Positions 1-8,411 of a stretch of DNA of 64,000 nt are shown one piece after another (positions within the stretch are counted from its first letter, which is position 1; each line of letters opens with the position of its first letter). The notes under the pieces are model-generated. The model worked only from the letters and a program-made list of their open reading frames with translations. It did no database searches and was not told the DNA's origin. The DNA is from Aradus depressus (Eukaryota > Arthropoda > Insecta > Hemiptera > Aradidae). A program made the translations under genes and the position numbers. The stretch lies in the NCBI GenBank assembly GCA_963662175.1, contig OY759217.1, positions 50,878,108 to 50,942,107 on the forward strand, read 5' to 3'.

Positions 1-330
1 AGTGGTGGGGATTCGAACCCGCAACCCTCGGGTTGGTAAAGTGAGCTATTTGTAGAATACGTTGATTTTACTGGTGGTGATTCGAACCCGCAACCCTCGG
101 TTTGGTAACGTGGGCTATTTGTAAAGTAAGTTGATATTACAGGTGGGGATTCGAACCCGCAACTCTCGGGTTGGTAACGTGGGCTATTTATAAAGTAAGT
201 TGATATTACTGGTGATGATTCGAACCCGCAACTCTCGGGTTGGTAACGTGAGCTTTTTGTAAAATAACTTGATATTACTGGTGGGGATTCGAACCCGCAA
301 CTCTCGGGTTGGTAACGTGAGCTATTTGTA
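1..330 (-). repeat. 69-bp tandem repeat carrying a tRNA-like 3' half (5 units)
   Basis: The string ATTCGAACCC recurs at 11, 80, 149, 218 and 287, an exact 69-bp period; the array runs off the left edge. Read on the minus strand each unit holds a T-arm/B-box (GGGTTCGAATCCCC) followed by CACCA, with TAGCTCA upstream, which resembles the 3' part of a tRNA. No complete cloverleaf can be drawn because the D-arm and anticodon arm are not recognisable, so this is a tRNA-derived tandem repeat and not a set of functional tRNA genes. Confidence 0.75.
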
Positions 331-612
331 TTGGTTATCTGATTATCTTTTGAATAATGAGTGATCACTCATAAGATAACAAGATACTTTCAAAATAGGT
401 TCTTGAATAACAATCTTTCAGATAACGAGATAATTTATCTGATGAGTGACAAGATAACCAATTATCTTGAATAAAGTATCTTTTCATGAACCAAATACTA
501 TCTTGCAAGATAACGTTATCTTGTGAGATACGTATCTTGCAAGATACTATCTTTTCATTATTTAAAAGATAATGTATCTGACTAATGCCCAGGTCTGCTG
601 TAAGTGTATTCA
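330..612. repeat. GATA-rich palindromic patch
   Basis: AAGATA/TATCTT occurs about twenty times in both orientations and forms local perfect palindromes, for example GTTATCTTGCAAGATAAC near 506-523 and GTATCTTGCAAGATAC near 530-545. It looks like a decayed fold-back element or simple-sequence expansion. It contains many GATA words, but I see nothing that makes it a regulatory element. Confidence 0.55.
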
Positions 613-820
613 AGTCCCAGCATTCATAGAGAACTTAATGAAAGACAGCGTGGAACTTGGCAACAGACCACATCTCCTCACTTCAAAAGTAGATGAAATC
701 AGGTGATCCACCGAGGTAGGCAGCTCTCAACGGTAATCAGTGTAAAGGGTCTCATAGAGAAATCAACTTCTTTAATGTCCTTCCACACTTAGTAACAGAA
801 ATAGATACAGTAAAGAACAG

Positions 821-976
821 TCAGGTGAATCGCCAACAATGTAACTCCCCAGAACGATTTATTCAATTAATTTTTTGTCTCCCTTCAAAACAAGTCATAG
901 TTGAATTACATAGAGGCTCATAAACCCTCAAACTATATTTAGTGTCAATAAATTCATTACATCGGCAGTTATTACG
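821..976 (-). repeat. Dispersed repeat family D, distal end (copy 1)
   Basis: Family D is the commonest unnamed repeat here. In its plus sense it reads: GTTATGTAATCGG block, CATGAAATTCCGG-like block, GTGTCTGTGAACACGATAAC block, AATGTATCGACAC block, TTTTCAGCCAAATCGGCC block, a G-rich stretch, a GCCGATGTAATGAATGTA block, then AATTGATTAATTCGTGCT plus GGGGAAGTACATTGCCGG at the distal end. This copy is inverted and holds only the last two blocks. I see no coding capacity and do not recognise a named family. Confidence 0.6.
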
Positions 977-1724
977 ATTTTTTACTTAAAACCCTCTCCC
1001 CTTGAGCCGATTCGATTGCTGTATTGATATCTGCAGGTAAAACTCTGCAACTAAAAAACCAGAAGCAATAAACTTGACATTTTAGACAGAATGTCTTGTT
1101 TTAACATCGATTTCAGGAAAAATCGGATAAGAAAAAGACTTTTTTTTCCTAAAAAAAATTATCAAAACTTTCTCCGAAAAAAAAAATGGATAAGAAAAAG
1201 ACCAAAACAAACTCATGATTCAAAACGACAATATCAAGGAAAACATTGAGGGGGTGGGGTGAATGTCCCCTCCTATGTGTATGTGTGTGTGTGGTCATAT
1301 GTTTGTGTTCCTGTGTCTGTTTGGGTTATGGGGGGACTGAGAGAAAACTTTTTTTTCTCCCCCCCCTCTTCCTCAAGAGCATCGGAAGGGTTTTATCAGC
1401 GTCTTCCACGAGCAGTATATCAAGGGAAAATGGGGGCAAAAGGTAGGACCCAGAGAAGGGTAGGAGACCCTTGTGCGGGGGGGGGGGGGGGGGGGGGGGA
1501 AGGGCAATTTCATATATCTCCAGCCCTTTATTGAGGGTGAATTAGTAAAAGCATTAGAGTTGGAGTCTATTTGGCACACAAGTAAATAGTTGGTACACAG
1601 TTTATTGCCCAAGTCTCTGGTAGACTCTTTCTTCCCTATACCATTCTTCGGGCTCCTCTCAAGTTTTGCCGTACACAAACCTTGTCAGGCTTTTTCAGCC
1701 GAACAGAAATCTCTACTTTTTACT
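977..1724. other. No gene seen; AT-rich and homopolymer sequence
   Basis: Poly-A/T runs, a TG-rich patch near 1276-1320 and a run of 23 G at 1477-1499. Short open frames here are composed of low-complexity codons and have no family resemblance. Confidence 0.6.
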
Positions 1725-1860
1725 TCTCCAGCTATAAGAAGTGGCGAAATTATGTAATCGGCTAAAAATTCGAAGCGGGGTTTTAACGGAATTTCATGTT
1801 TTCCGACCTAATATGAAAAGAAAAACTTTTTGTCACAATCTGTGGCCAAAACCCTTTAAG
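1725..1860 (+). repeat. Family D fragment, proximal blocks
   Basis: Holds the blocks ATTATGTAATCGGCTAAAAA and ACGGAATTTCATGTTTTCCG that form the proximal end of family D, without the distal end. Confidence 0.5.
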
Positions 1861-2028
1861 GACACCTTTATTTTGGGGGGGGTGGCCGACCTCCGGTGGA
1901 GGCCACGACACCCATCACCGAATCGTCGGGGAATGAGGGCCTAACAATTTTATCAGTCATTCAAAAATAAAATAAAAACATAAATAATTATTTTCTGTTG
2001 CTGTGGTAGGCTAGGAGCGACAGCCCAC

Positions 2029-2171
2029 CTTAGTTTCCTTGGCGCGCCGAGAGAGCTCGGGATGAATGTGGGGCGTTCGCTGGTTGTAGTACGTGGGGGC
2101 GCCGGGGGCGACCAGGTGCAGGGTCGGGTCATAGTGCTTTCTTCTTTCTCCGCCAGGAGGCGACAAATCGG
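2029..2171 (-). CDS. Candidate internal coding exon, unknown gene
   Basis: A GC-rich island in AT-rich surroundings. On the minus strand it is preceded by an acceptor-like TGTTCAG and followed by a donor-like AAG|GTGGGC, giving 143 bp (2 nt plus 47 codons). The frame reads DLSPPGGERRKHYDP and continues with TYYNQRTPHIHPELSRRAK; about 70% of its third codon positions are G or C, which stands out against the flanks. I do not recognise a domain or family; the peptide is hydrophilic and Pro/His/Arg-rich, perhaps a disordered or cytoplasmic segment. It lies on the strand opposite the Ig exon at 30 kb, so it would belong to a different gene. Neighbouring exons are not visible and the upstream polypyrimidine tract is poor. 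It could also be a non-coding GC-rich fragment. Confidence 0.4.
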
Positions 2172-2253
2172 CTGAACACTGGATACTGGGGTATGACCTA
2201 CAGACAAACATAAAGGATTCAATTCGTTACAATATCAATTAAGAATGAATAAA

Positions 2254-2459
2254 CAATTGAGGGGGTTAGAAGCAAAGGGATGTAAGTAACAAATCGGCTG
2301 AAATTGAGATATGTGTGTTGCTAGTACCAGAAATGCTGTTACTAGTCAAAAATACCTGGGTAATACCTGAATTTACAATGTTACTATAACTTTGAAGGTA
2401 ATTATCTCGAAATGACATTTTTGTCACTTACATCCCTTTGCTTCTAACCCCCTCAATTG
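2254..2459. mobile_element. 206-bp MITE with about 36-bp terminal inverted repeats
   Basis: The left end CAATTGAGGGGGTTAGAAGC is mirrored exactly at the right end (2424-2459), and the inverted arms extend about 36 bp. The core has no coding capacity. The superfamily is unassigned because no clear target duplication is visible. Confidence 0.85.
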
Positions 2460-2460
2460 T

Positions 2461-2527
2461 ACAGATTAGATTCGAACTGGGTATCATGAGATTGATAAGA
2501 TAGTGTTACCACCTGAGCTAGGATGCC
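2461..2527 (-). pseudogene. tRNA-like sequence (pseudogene or SINE head)
   Basis: On the minus strand TAGCTCAGGTGGTAACAC matches a D-arm/A-box and CAGTTCGAATCT matches a T-arm/B-box at tRNA spacing. The acceptor stem does not close (5' GGCATCC against 3' TAATCTG), so it is not a working tRNA gene. It directly abuts the MITE at 2254-2459. Confidence 0.55.
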
Positions 2528-2796
2528 TGTCCTTGCTCCCATCTGCAATAAAGTTCATTTAACAAACATCCCATGCCACTCAGGCCCTCATCAAACCAAA
2601 ATGTTGCCAAGGGAGTGCTGCAGGACGGGTTGTACCCACGGTGTAATACGTGCATACGCACAGGGCAGCAAGTTTTCGAAAAACCTGGTGTTTTCCCCTT
2701 TTCCAAAGATAATTGGCCAAAGCTAATAAAGATAAAATCACTAGATGTCGGCCAAATTGGGTTTTGAAAACACGTATAAAATTTTGTGTCGATGTA

Positions 2797-3033
2797 GTTA
2801 GTTATTATGACTCATATCCGGGCTTTAACTACAAGGTCATATCGCCTACTACCAGAGCGCTCTTTCGTCACTCTGACATGAGCCCAACTCTATTGTAGGA
2901 GTTCTAATTTTTGCCTACCCTAGATTTTAATTCATTTAGGCTAAGGGTCTTCAACGAGTTTCTGACATCGTACAGGCTCGGGACCATTGTTTAACGTTCC
3001 ATCCGAAGGACGGCGTGCTTAAGTTTATTTTAC
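2797..3033 (-). mobile_element. tRNA-derived SINE, 5'-truncated
   Basis: Carries the SINE body in reverse: ATGACTCAT tail, CTACTACCAGAGCGCTC, ACGAGTNNCTGACATCGTAC and CATCCGAAGGACGGCGTGC. It stops in the AAGTTTATTTTAC block, so the tRNA-like head is missing. It is inserted in a family D stretch (TATAAAATTTTGTGTCGATG just upstream). Confidence 0.85.
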
Positions 3034-3070
3034 AAATTATAATGATAATGAAACATTTATGAAATTATGT

Positions 3071-3316
3071 TTTATGGTAAAGTAAACTTAATAAACCCGC
3101 CATCCTTCGGATGTGACGTTAAGCGATGGTCCCGAGCCTGTACGGTGTCAGATACTCGTTGAAACCCCCATCTTGGATAAATAAACCTGGATAGGCAAAA
3201 TTTAGAAGTCCCTCGTAGAGTCGGGCTCATAGAGTCCACCATAGGGGGGTCCACCATAGCGAAGAAAAAGCGTTCTGGTAGTAGGCGATATGACGTTGTA
3301 GTTAGAGCCATATATA
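3071..3316 (+). mobile_element. tRNA-derived SINE, 5'-truncated, inverted relative to the previous copy
   Basis: Begins at AAGTAAACTTAATAAACCCG and runs through the CCGAGCCTGTACG, ACTCGTTGAAA and TAGTAGGCGATATGACG blocks. With the copy at 2797-3033 it forms a head-to-head inverted pair separated by about 40 bp. It has a small internal duplication around GTCCACCATAG (3234-3259). Confidence 0.85.
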
Positions 3317-3333
3317 CAAAGGTCCCATCCAAT

Positions 3334-3643
3334 GAGGGCGCCGGTAGTTCAGTGGTATGCGTGCTTACCTTCTAAGCTCAAGATCGTGGGTTCGAAACCC
3401 AACCGAGGACCCAAACATGTCGTCCTTTGGTTGGGACGTTAAGTGATGTTCCCGAGCTTGTACTATGTCAGGTACTCGTTAAAGACCCCTACCCTATGTG
3501 AATAAAAATTTAGGGTAGGCAAAATTTAGGACTCCCGTAGTAGAGACGGGCTCATATCAACTAGAGTGACGAAACAGCGCTCTGATAGTAGGTGATATGA
3601 CCTCGTAGTTAAAGCCCGGGCATGAGTCATTTTCAACTAACTA
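3334..3643 (+). mobile_element. tRNA-derived SINE with tRNA-like head
   Basis: The head has an A box (GGTAGTTCAGTGGTATG) and a B box (GTGGGTTCGAAACCC) at tRNA spacing, the expected internal RNA polymerase III promoter. The body follows, ending in CATGAGTCAT and AACTAACTA. Internal differences (CCAAACATGTCG replacing the AATAAACTTAAGCACGCCG block) show this is an old copy. Confidence 0.9.
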
Positions 3644-3654
3644 TATCCTTCCCC

Positions 3655-3960
3655 CCCTTATCCCTTATCTCCCCCTTCCCTTTGTCTGATTTGACTGAAT
3701 GAACATCAATGTGTGTAGTTTTTTTTGGATTCTGGATACACATATAAAATTTCGTGTCGATGTATTAATTCTACCGGAAGTTATCGTGTTCTCAGACAAA
3801 CGGACAGGATATTTTATTTTTTTAAATTTTTGTAATGTCGGACCTGGCGAAATAAAGGCTGACATTCGCATATTTTTGTCCTTTTGTTCTGATGTTGAGA
3901 TATCATTATGTCCTTTCAACTCTTCTAGAAGTCTCTAACATCCTATCCTTTGCCCGCACA
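3655..3960 (-). repeat. Family D fragment
   Basis: Contains the inverted middle blocks (TATAAAATTTCGTGTCGATG at 3745-3764, then GTTATCGTGTTCTCAGACA) in degraded form. Confidence 0.45.
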
Positions 3961-4254
3961 AATCAGAAATCCCTATAATTTCATTTTTTTTTCATTCCCT
4001 TTCATTTTAAAATGTTATCATAATTTCTCCAGATAAGAAAAAAAAAAAAAAAAAAAAAAAACCTTTGTTATAGATAATGAAGGTTGTCCATAGGCAGTGT
4101 TTAATATGTGGTTCCCTGAATTTATATTCTCATTTTTGGCAGGGTATATTAAATTAATTTAAGCCCAGTTTCCCTGGTAAAAATTGTATAAGTTATTCGC
4201 TAGTGCTTATAAGACTTTGTTATTTTTTTCATAAAATAGACTTTTTTTTTACTC

Positions 4255-4560
4255 CAGCTGTAATCGGACTGAAATTCAATTTGCCCCTGGGTTCCGCTAA
4301 AAATTAATAGGTGTCTTCGTTAGAGGGTTTTGAATACACATATAAAAATTCCTGTTCTTCATTTATTCTATCAGGAGTTATCGTGTTCATTCACACACAC
4401 ACACACACACACACACGTAGACACACGAACATAGACAGCTGAAATTCCGTTGAAAACTCTGAATCGAATTTCTGACCGATTACATAACTTTCCCCATACT
4501 GAGGATGTAAAACTTTCTGTGTGTGTGTGTGTGTGTGTGCAACGACAACAAATTTCATAC
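4255..4560. repeat. Family D fragment with CA and GT microsatellites
   Basis: Degraded family D blocks surround a (CA)n tract at 4392-4416 and a (GT)n tract at 4519-4539. The two tracts are complementary and could pair across about 100 bp. The CA tract appears to have grown from the family D block that reads CACAGACACAC in other copies. Confidence 0.5.
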
Positions 4561-4649
4561 GTGTATCCAGAACATCATAATGTAAACCTATTGACTTTCA
4601 GACAAATCTGCCCAAGGGTCAACATTGAGGGTTCCATCTCGTTTATATT

Positions 4650-4733
4650 GAAACATTACGCGAGAAGTGGGAAACATTACGCGAGAAGTGGGAAACATTA
4701 CGCGAGAAGTGGGAAACATTACCCGAGAAGTGA
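4650..4733. repeat. 21-bp minisatellite, 4 units
   Basis: GAAACATTACGCGAGAAGTG plus one base is repeated four times; the last unit has CCCGAG in place of CGCGAG and ends in GTGA. The unit is a multiple of three, which keeps a frame open through it by chance. Confidence 0.9.
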
Positions 4734-4739
4734 GTCACA

Positions 4740-5237
4740 CTTCTCCCTATTTGTATCCTCAGGATTTCGTATAATCACACGCTCTATTTCTCTTATCCCA
4801 TCCGTTTCTTGTACCCCGTCCAGGCCTACTGGGCTGCATTCAAAGTCATCTTGGGCTGTCCCATTAATCTCAACCAGTATGATTACTTGATCATAATTAA
4901 ACTTCACTCGACTCTAAAGTAAATTTAGTGCAAATTGAGTTCAGTGTGGTGATATTTAAAAAAAATGACTTATTAATTACCTTATTAAAAACATAAATAA
5001 TAAAGTTGTGTTTTCCGACAACTTGGATTCAAAAATTAAAAAAAAAAATTATGTCTATTTGTGCAAAATTTTGAGTGTAATGCGAGGTCGAGTATCCAAC
5101 GGATTAAAACGTTTCAAGGTCCCCTGAATACGTTTTGATAATTTTCGCGTTGATGTTAAGGTGTGTTCGTTATGTGATTGGAATTTCACATCTAATAGCA
5201 AGATGTTGTGAGACGAGATTACTCATAACGGACTTTC
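4740..5237. other. No gene or recognised repeat
   Basis: AT-rich sequence with poly-A stretches near 4955-5050. I see no coding signal and no match to the repeat families of this window. Confidence 0.5.
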
Positions 5238-5574
5238 AGGTTAGGTTTTATGACTCATGCCCGGGCTTTAACTACGAGGTCATATCGCCTACTACCAGAG
5301 CGCTCTTTCGTCACTCTGGTTGACATGAGCCTGACTCTACTGTGAGAGCCCTAAATTTTGCCTACCCTAAATTTTTATTCACCTAGGGCAGGGGTCTTTA
5401 ACGAGTACCTGACATCGTACAGGCTCGGGACCATCGCTTAACGTCCCATCCGAAGGACGGCGTGCTTAAGTTTATTTTACCTCCCAGATAAAATAAACTA
5501 AGGGCCTCGGTTGGGTTTCGAACCCACGATCTTCAGCCCAGAAGACAAGCACGCATACCACTGAGCTACCGGCG
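5238..5574 (-). mobile_element. tRNA-derived SINE, near full length
   Basis: Starts with the tail AGGTTAGGTTTTATGACTC and ends with the inverted head TGAGCTACCGGCG; the inverted B box GGGTTTCGAACCCAC is at about 5513-5527. Only the last few bases of the usual GAGGGCGCC start are missing. Confidence 0.92.
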
Positions 5575-5604
5575 ACTTTCATGTTTTTCAAAATGAAAAT
5601 AAAA

Positions 5605-5803
5605 AAGTCTCTCCCTCAGTCTCAAATGAATGTGTCGACACGGAATTTTATAAGTGTATTCAGAACCCTCTAAGGACAATACCTATTATTTTTCAGCCAA
5701 ATCGGCCAAAGGGATGGGGGGGATTAAAGGGGAGGCTTAACACACAAAACTCTAAAGACTGCCGTTGTAGTGAATGTATTGACACAAAATGTCTATTAGG
5801 ACG
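5605..5803 (+). repeat. Family D fragment
   Basis: AATGAATGTGTCGACACG, TTTTCAGCCAAATCGGCC and a G-rich stretch are followed by a degraded TGCCGTTGTAGTGAATGTAT block. The fold-back element at 5815 is inserted into its distal part. Confidence 0.6.
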
Positions 5804-5869
5804 ACAACTATTCACAGGTTGTCAAATAAAATGTGGTACGACCTCTCACAGATGTTTATTAAATGTAGG

Positions 5870-5901
5870 TAGCCGGCTTTCGAGGTTTCCCTCATCATCA
5901 G
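5870..5901 (-). ncRNA. Hammerhead-ribozyme-like motif (family ii, copy A)
   Basis: Minus-strand order: CTGATGA core, one extra T, stem II GAGG-GAAA-CCTC, GAAA core, short palindromic stem III GCC/GGC, then TA as the expected cleavage context. All invariant hammerhead positions (C3 U4 G5 A6 G8 A9, G12 A13 A14, A15.1 U16.1) are present. Stem I is weak unless TGTAG pairs with CTACA across an internal loop. Inferred, not shown to cleave. Confidence 0.5.
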
Positions 5902-6223
5902 GCAGTCTACAAAAGAAACCATCCTTAATATAATATAAAGGCAACAAATATTAAAATGTAAAAAGTTAAAAAATTAAACATTTTCTAAAATATTTTGAAT
6001 GAAAACTGAATAATTTTATAATAAAAATAAATAAATAAATCAATCTAAAAAACGTTAACAATTAAAAATATCATGGATGGGCACAGACGAGATATTCCTG
6101 TCCACCATCTGAGTCACAACTGGGAGAACGGAGTACGAGAGACTGGACAAACCTCTCAACCCCTCTCTAGAGTTGAGGAGGGAAATTCTCTCTTCCTCCT
6201 GGAAAATTAAAAAAAAAAAATTT

Positions 6224-6255
6224 CTAGTGATGAGGGAAACCTCGAAAGCCGGCTA
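6224..6255 (+). ncRNA. Hammerhead-ribozyme-like motif (family ii, copy B, partly degraded)
   Basis: Same stem II (GAGG-GAAA-CCTC), GAAA and GCCGGCTA as copy A, but the 5' core reads CTAGTGATGA in place of CTGATGATGA. It sits in the opposite orientation at the other end of the fold-back element, so both motifs point outward. Confidence 0.4.
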
Positions 6256-6365
6256 GCTACTTCTAATAAAAATCTTACTTATGAAGTCATACTTCATTTT
6301 ATTTGAAAACCTGTGAAAAAATCACTTCTCACTACAACAGCCATCTTCATATTAACAACTATTCA

Positions 6366-6660
6366 TTTTCAATGGAATCAGCCGAAGGGGAATGGCGGAT
6401 CAGTGGGGGGGACAATAACTGCCGATATAATAAATGTAACGCCATGAAATTTTTAATTAAATTCCAAACGCTATAAGAATGGGAAGGGAGGATCAGGGAA
6501 GAGCGACTCGACACAATAACTCTAGTAACTGCCGATGTAATGAATCGATTGAAAATTTAGTATGATTTAGAAGCCACTATAATATCGATGTCAAATATCG
6601 AGTTTTAGCCCAGGGAGAGGAAAAACTTAATTGATTAATTAATGCTGGGGAAGTTATGTT
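6366..6660 (+). repeat. Family D copy
   Basis: Two degraded TGCCGATNTAATNAATG blocks (near 6419 and 6530) and a distal TTAATTGATTAATTAATGCT with GGGGAAGTTATG at about 6627-6659. Confidence 0.6.
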
Positions 6661-7254
6661 TCATTATGTTATGTTATGTTTATTACTTCTATATAAAAAT
6701 AAGATATATGTAGGTGGAGCGGCACACTACAGCTGGTATCTGTCAGATACTCTCCCCCCTCCCCATTCAGAAACCTCACATGGAAGTTTCCCGCCAAACT
6801 TCCTCCCGATGGATACGAAGCTAGGAAAGTGTTATCGACCTCCTGTATCCAACTTCTTCTCCCCACTTGAATACATTATTTATCTCCCTCTACTCCTCAC
6901 ATCCAATTCACTTCCGACAAACATTCGCTCAGAGGCCTTCCAATTTTTTTTTTTTATTACTCCTTAAAAAAAACGGAACTTTACCATAGGGTTGCCAATC
7001 ATTGAAGTGTAGTAAATATTATCTGGAAAAGGGACTTTTAATTAATGAAAATAGGTTTGGTTACCATAGTAATAGTTCCTTTTTTTTAACTTATTTTTTT
7101 CAATCGAGCACTTACCTTGTTCGTTAGGGACGTACGGTGCTGTACTATTAAATTGATATATCGATAACAATTTTGATCGATAATATTCGATATAATTCGA
7201 TACTTTTCTATATTTTTTTTTTATTTTCTTAATAAATCTCTTACTTCTCGATGA
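6661..7254. other. No gene seen; AT-rich
   Basis: Includes a pyrimidine-rich stretch at 6750-6950 that keeps a short frame open without family resemblance, and an ATCGAT-rich patch at 7150-7205 (ATATCGATAAC, TTGATCGATAATATTCGATA). Confidence 0.5.
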
Positions 7255-7866
7255 AATTTTCTAAATGTTTTCATCAAAAATCATTAATTTAATTTTTATG
7301 GCTCCCTGCAAAAAATCACAAAATCCTACCGACCAGTTTTTCCTGTATCGATCTTCCTTCTTCATCCTTAATTTTCGTATTCATAATTCTTCTTCTTTTC
7401 AGTTTATCTTTCCCATCCATTTCGTTCCTAAATGTTATGAGTGTATCGAGACGAAATTTTATATGTGATCTCAAAACCTTTTAAGGACAACACCTGTTGT
7501 TTTTCAGTCAAATCGACCAAAGAAAAGGGGGGGGGGGATTAGAGGAGAGGCTCAATTTGAATACATCTGAAAGTTGGTTACATGAAATTTAGTCGAAATG
7601 GGTCCTCCAGGAACGTCTCTTTACATCAACTATCTTCACGTTTTCCCCTTCATTTCGTACAGCTGGTGAAGTTATGAGACCATTTCTGGAAAATGTCTGT
7701 ATGTCCGTCGTTCCTGGAGGACCGATTTCGACCAAATTTCATATAGCCAACTTTCAGGTGTATTTGAGTAAAGCATCTACCCAAATTCCCCCTCTCCTTT
7801 GGTCGATTAGACTGAAAAACAATAGCTGTTGTCGTTAGAGGGTTTTGGGTTCACATATAAAATTTC
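7255..7866. repeat. Two opposed family D fragments
   Basis: 7430-7560 runs in plus sense (GAGTGTATCGAGACGAAATT, TTTTCAGTCAAATCGACC, G-run). 7700-7866 runs in minus sense (GGTCGATTAGACTGAAAA, CACATATAAAATTTCGTGTT). Between them, GGAACGTCTCTTTAC and the inverted copy around CGTTCCTGGAGGACC are partly complementary, so the block can fold back. Confidence 0.55.
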
Positions 7867-8411
7867 GTGTTGATGCATTCATTCTATCGGGAGTTATCGT
7901 ATTGATGCATTCATTCTATCGGGAGAGGGCGCCGGTAGCTCAGTGGTATGCGTGCTTGTCTTCTGAGCTCAAGATCGTGGATTCGAAACCCGACCGAGGC
8001 CCTTAGTTTATTTTATCTGGGATGTAAAATAAACTTAAGCATGCCGTCCTTCGGATGGGACGCTAAGCGATGGTCCCGAGCCTGTATGATGTCAGGTACT
8101 CGTTAAAGACCCCCTACCCTAGGTGAATAAAAATTTAGAGTAGGCAAAATTTAGGATTCCCACAGTAGAGTCGGGCTCATGTCCACCAGAGTGACGAAAT
8201 AGCGCTCTGGTAGTAGGCGATATGACGTAGTTAAAGCCGGACATGAGTCATAAAACCTAACTTAACCTTCGTGAGTTATCGTGTGGATGCATTCATTCTA
8301 TCGGGAGTTATCGTGTTGATGCATTCATTCTATCGGGAGTTATCGTGTTGATGCATTCATTCTATCGGGAGTTATCGTGTTGATCCATTCATTCTATCGA
8401 GAGTTATCGTG
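7867..8411. repeat. 32-bp minisatellite interrupted by a SINE
   Basis: Units of GTTATCGTGTTGATGCATTC plus ATTCTATCGGGA occur about twice at 7867-7924 and about 4.5 times at 8269-8411. The SINE at 7925-8268 lies between. The unit is derived from a family D block, which resumes in single copy at the right end (GTTCACAGACACACAGACAG). Confidence 0.88.
7925..8268 (+). mobile_element. tRNA-derived SINE, full length
   Basis: Begins GAGGGCGCCGGTAGCTCAGT (A box) with the B box near 7977-7991 (GTGGATTCGAAACCC), then the complete body and the tail CATAAAACCTAACTTAACC. Together with 17007-17350 it gives the reference structure of the family, about 344 bp. It splits a minisatellite; CGGGAG on the left and CGTGAG on the right may be the target duplication. 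Confidence 0.95.

Larger units (their letters stand above)
5815..6354. mobile_element. Fold-back element with terminal hammerhead-like motifs
   Basis: The left arm (CACAGGTTGTCAAATAAAAT through the TAGCCGGCTTTCGAGG block) is mirrored at the right (AACCTCGAAAGCCGGCTAGC through ATTTTATTTGAAAACCTGTG). The arms are about 90 bp; the right end continues about 38 bp further to CTTCATATTA. The direct repeat ACAACTATTCA at 5804-5814 and 6355-6365 brackets the element and overlaps the target duplication. The core is AT-rich and includes a GACGAGATATTCCTGTCCAC block shared with the element at 20621. No coding capacity. It is probably a non-autonomous retroelement or fold-back transposon; the hammerhead-like motifs favour a Penelope-like or retrozyme-like origin. 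Confidence 0.75.

Noticed and set aside
1..330. Cluster of functional tRNA genes
   Set aside because: Only the T-arm half is recognisable; no D-arm, anticodon stem or acceptor stem closes.
1477..1499. G23, C21 and G18 tracts (also 27600-27620 and 42985-43002) as structural elements
   Set aside because: Long mononucleotide runs are prone to assembly and sequencing error; nothing around them suggests a function.
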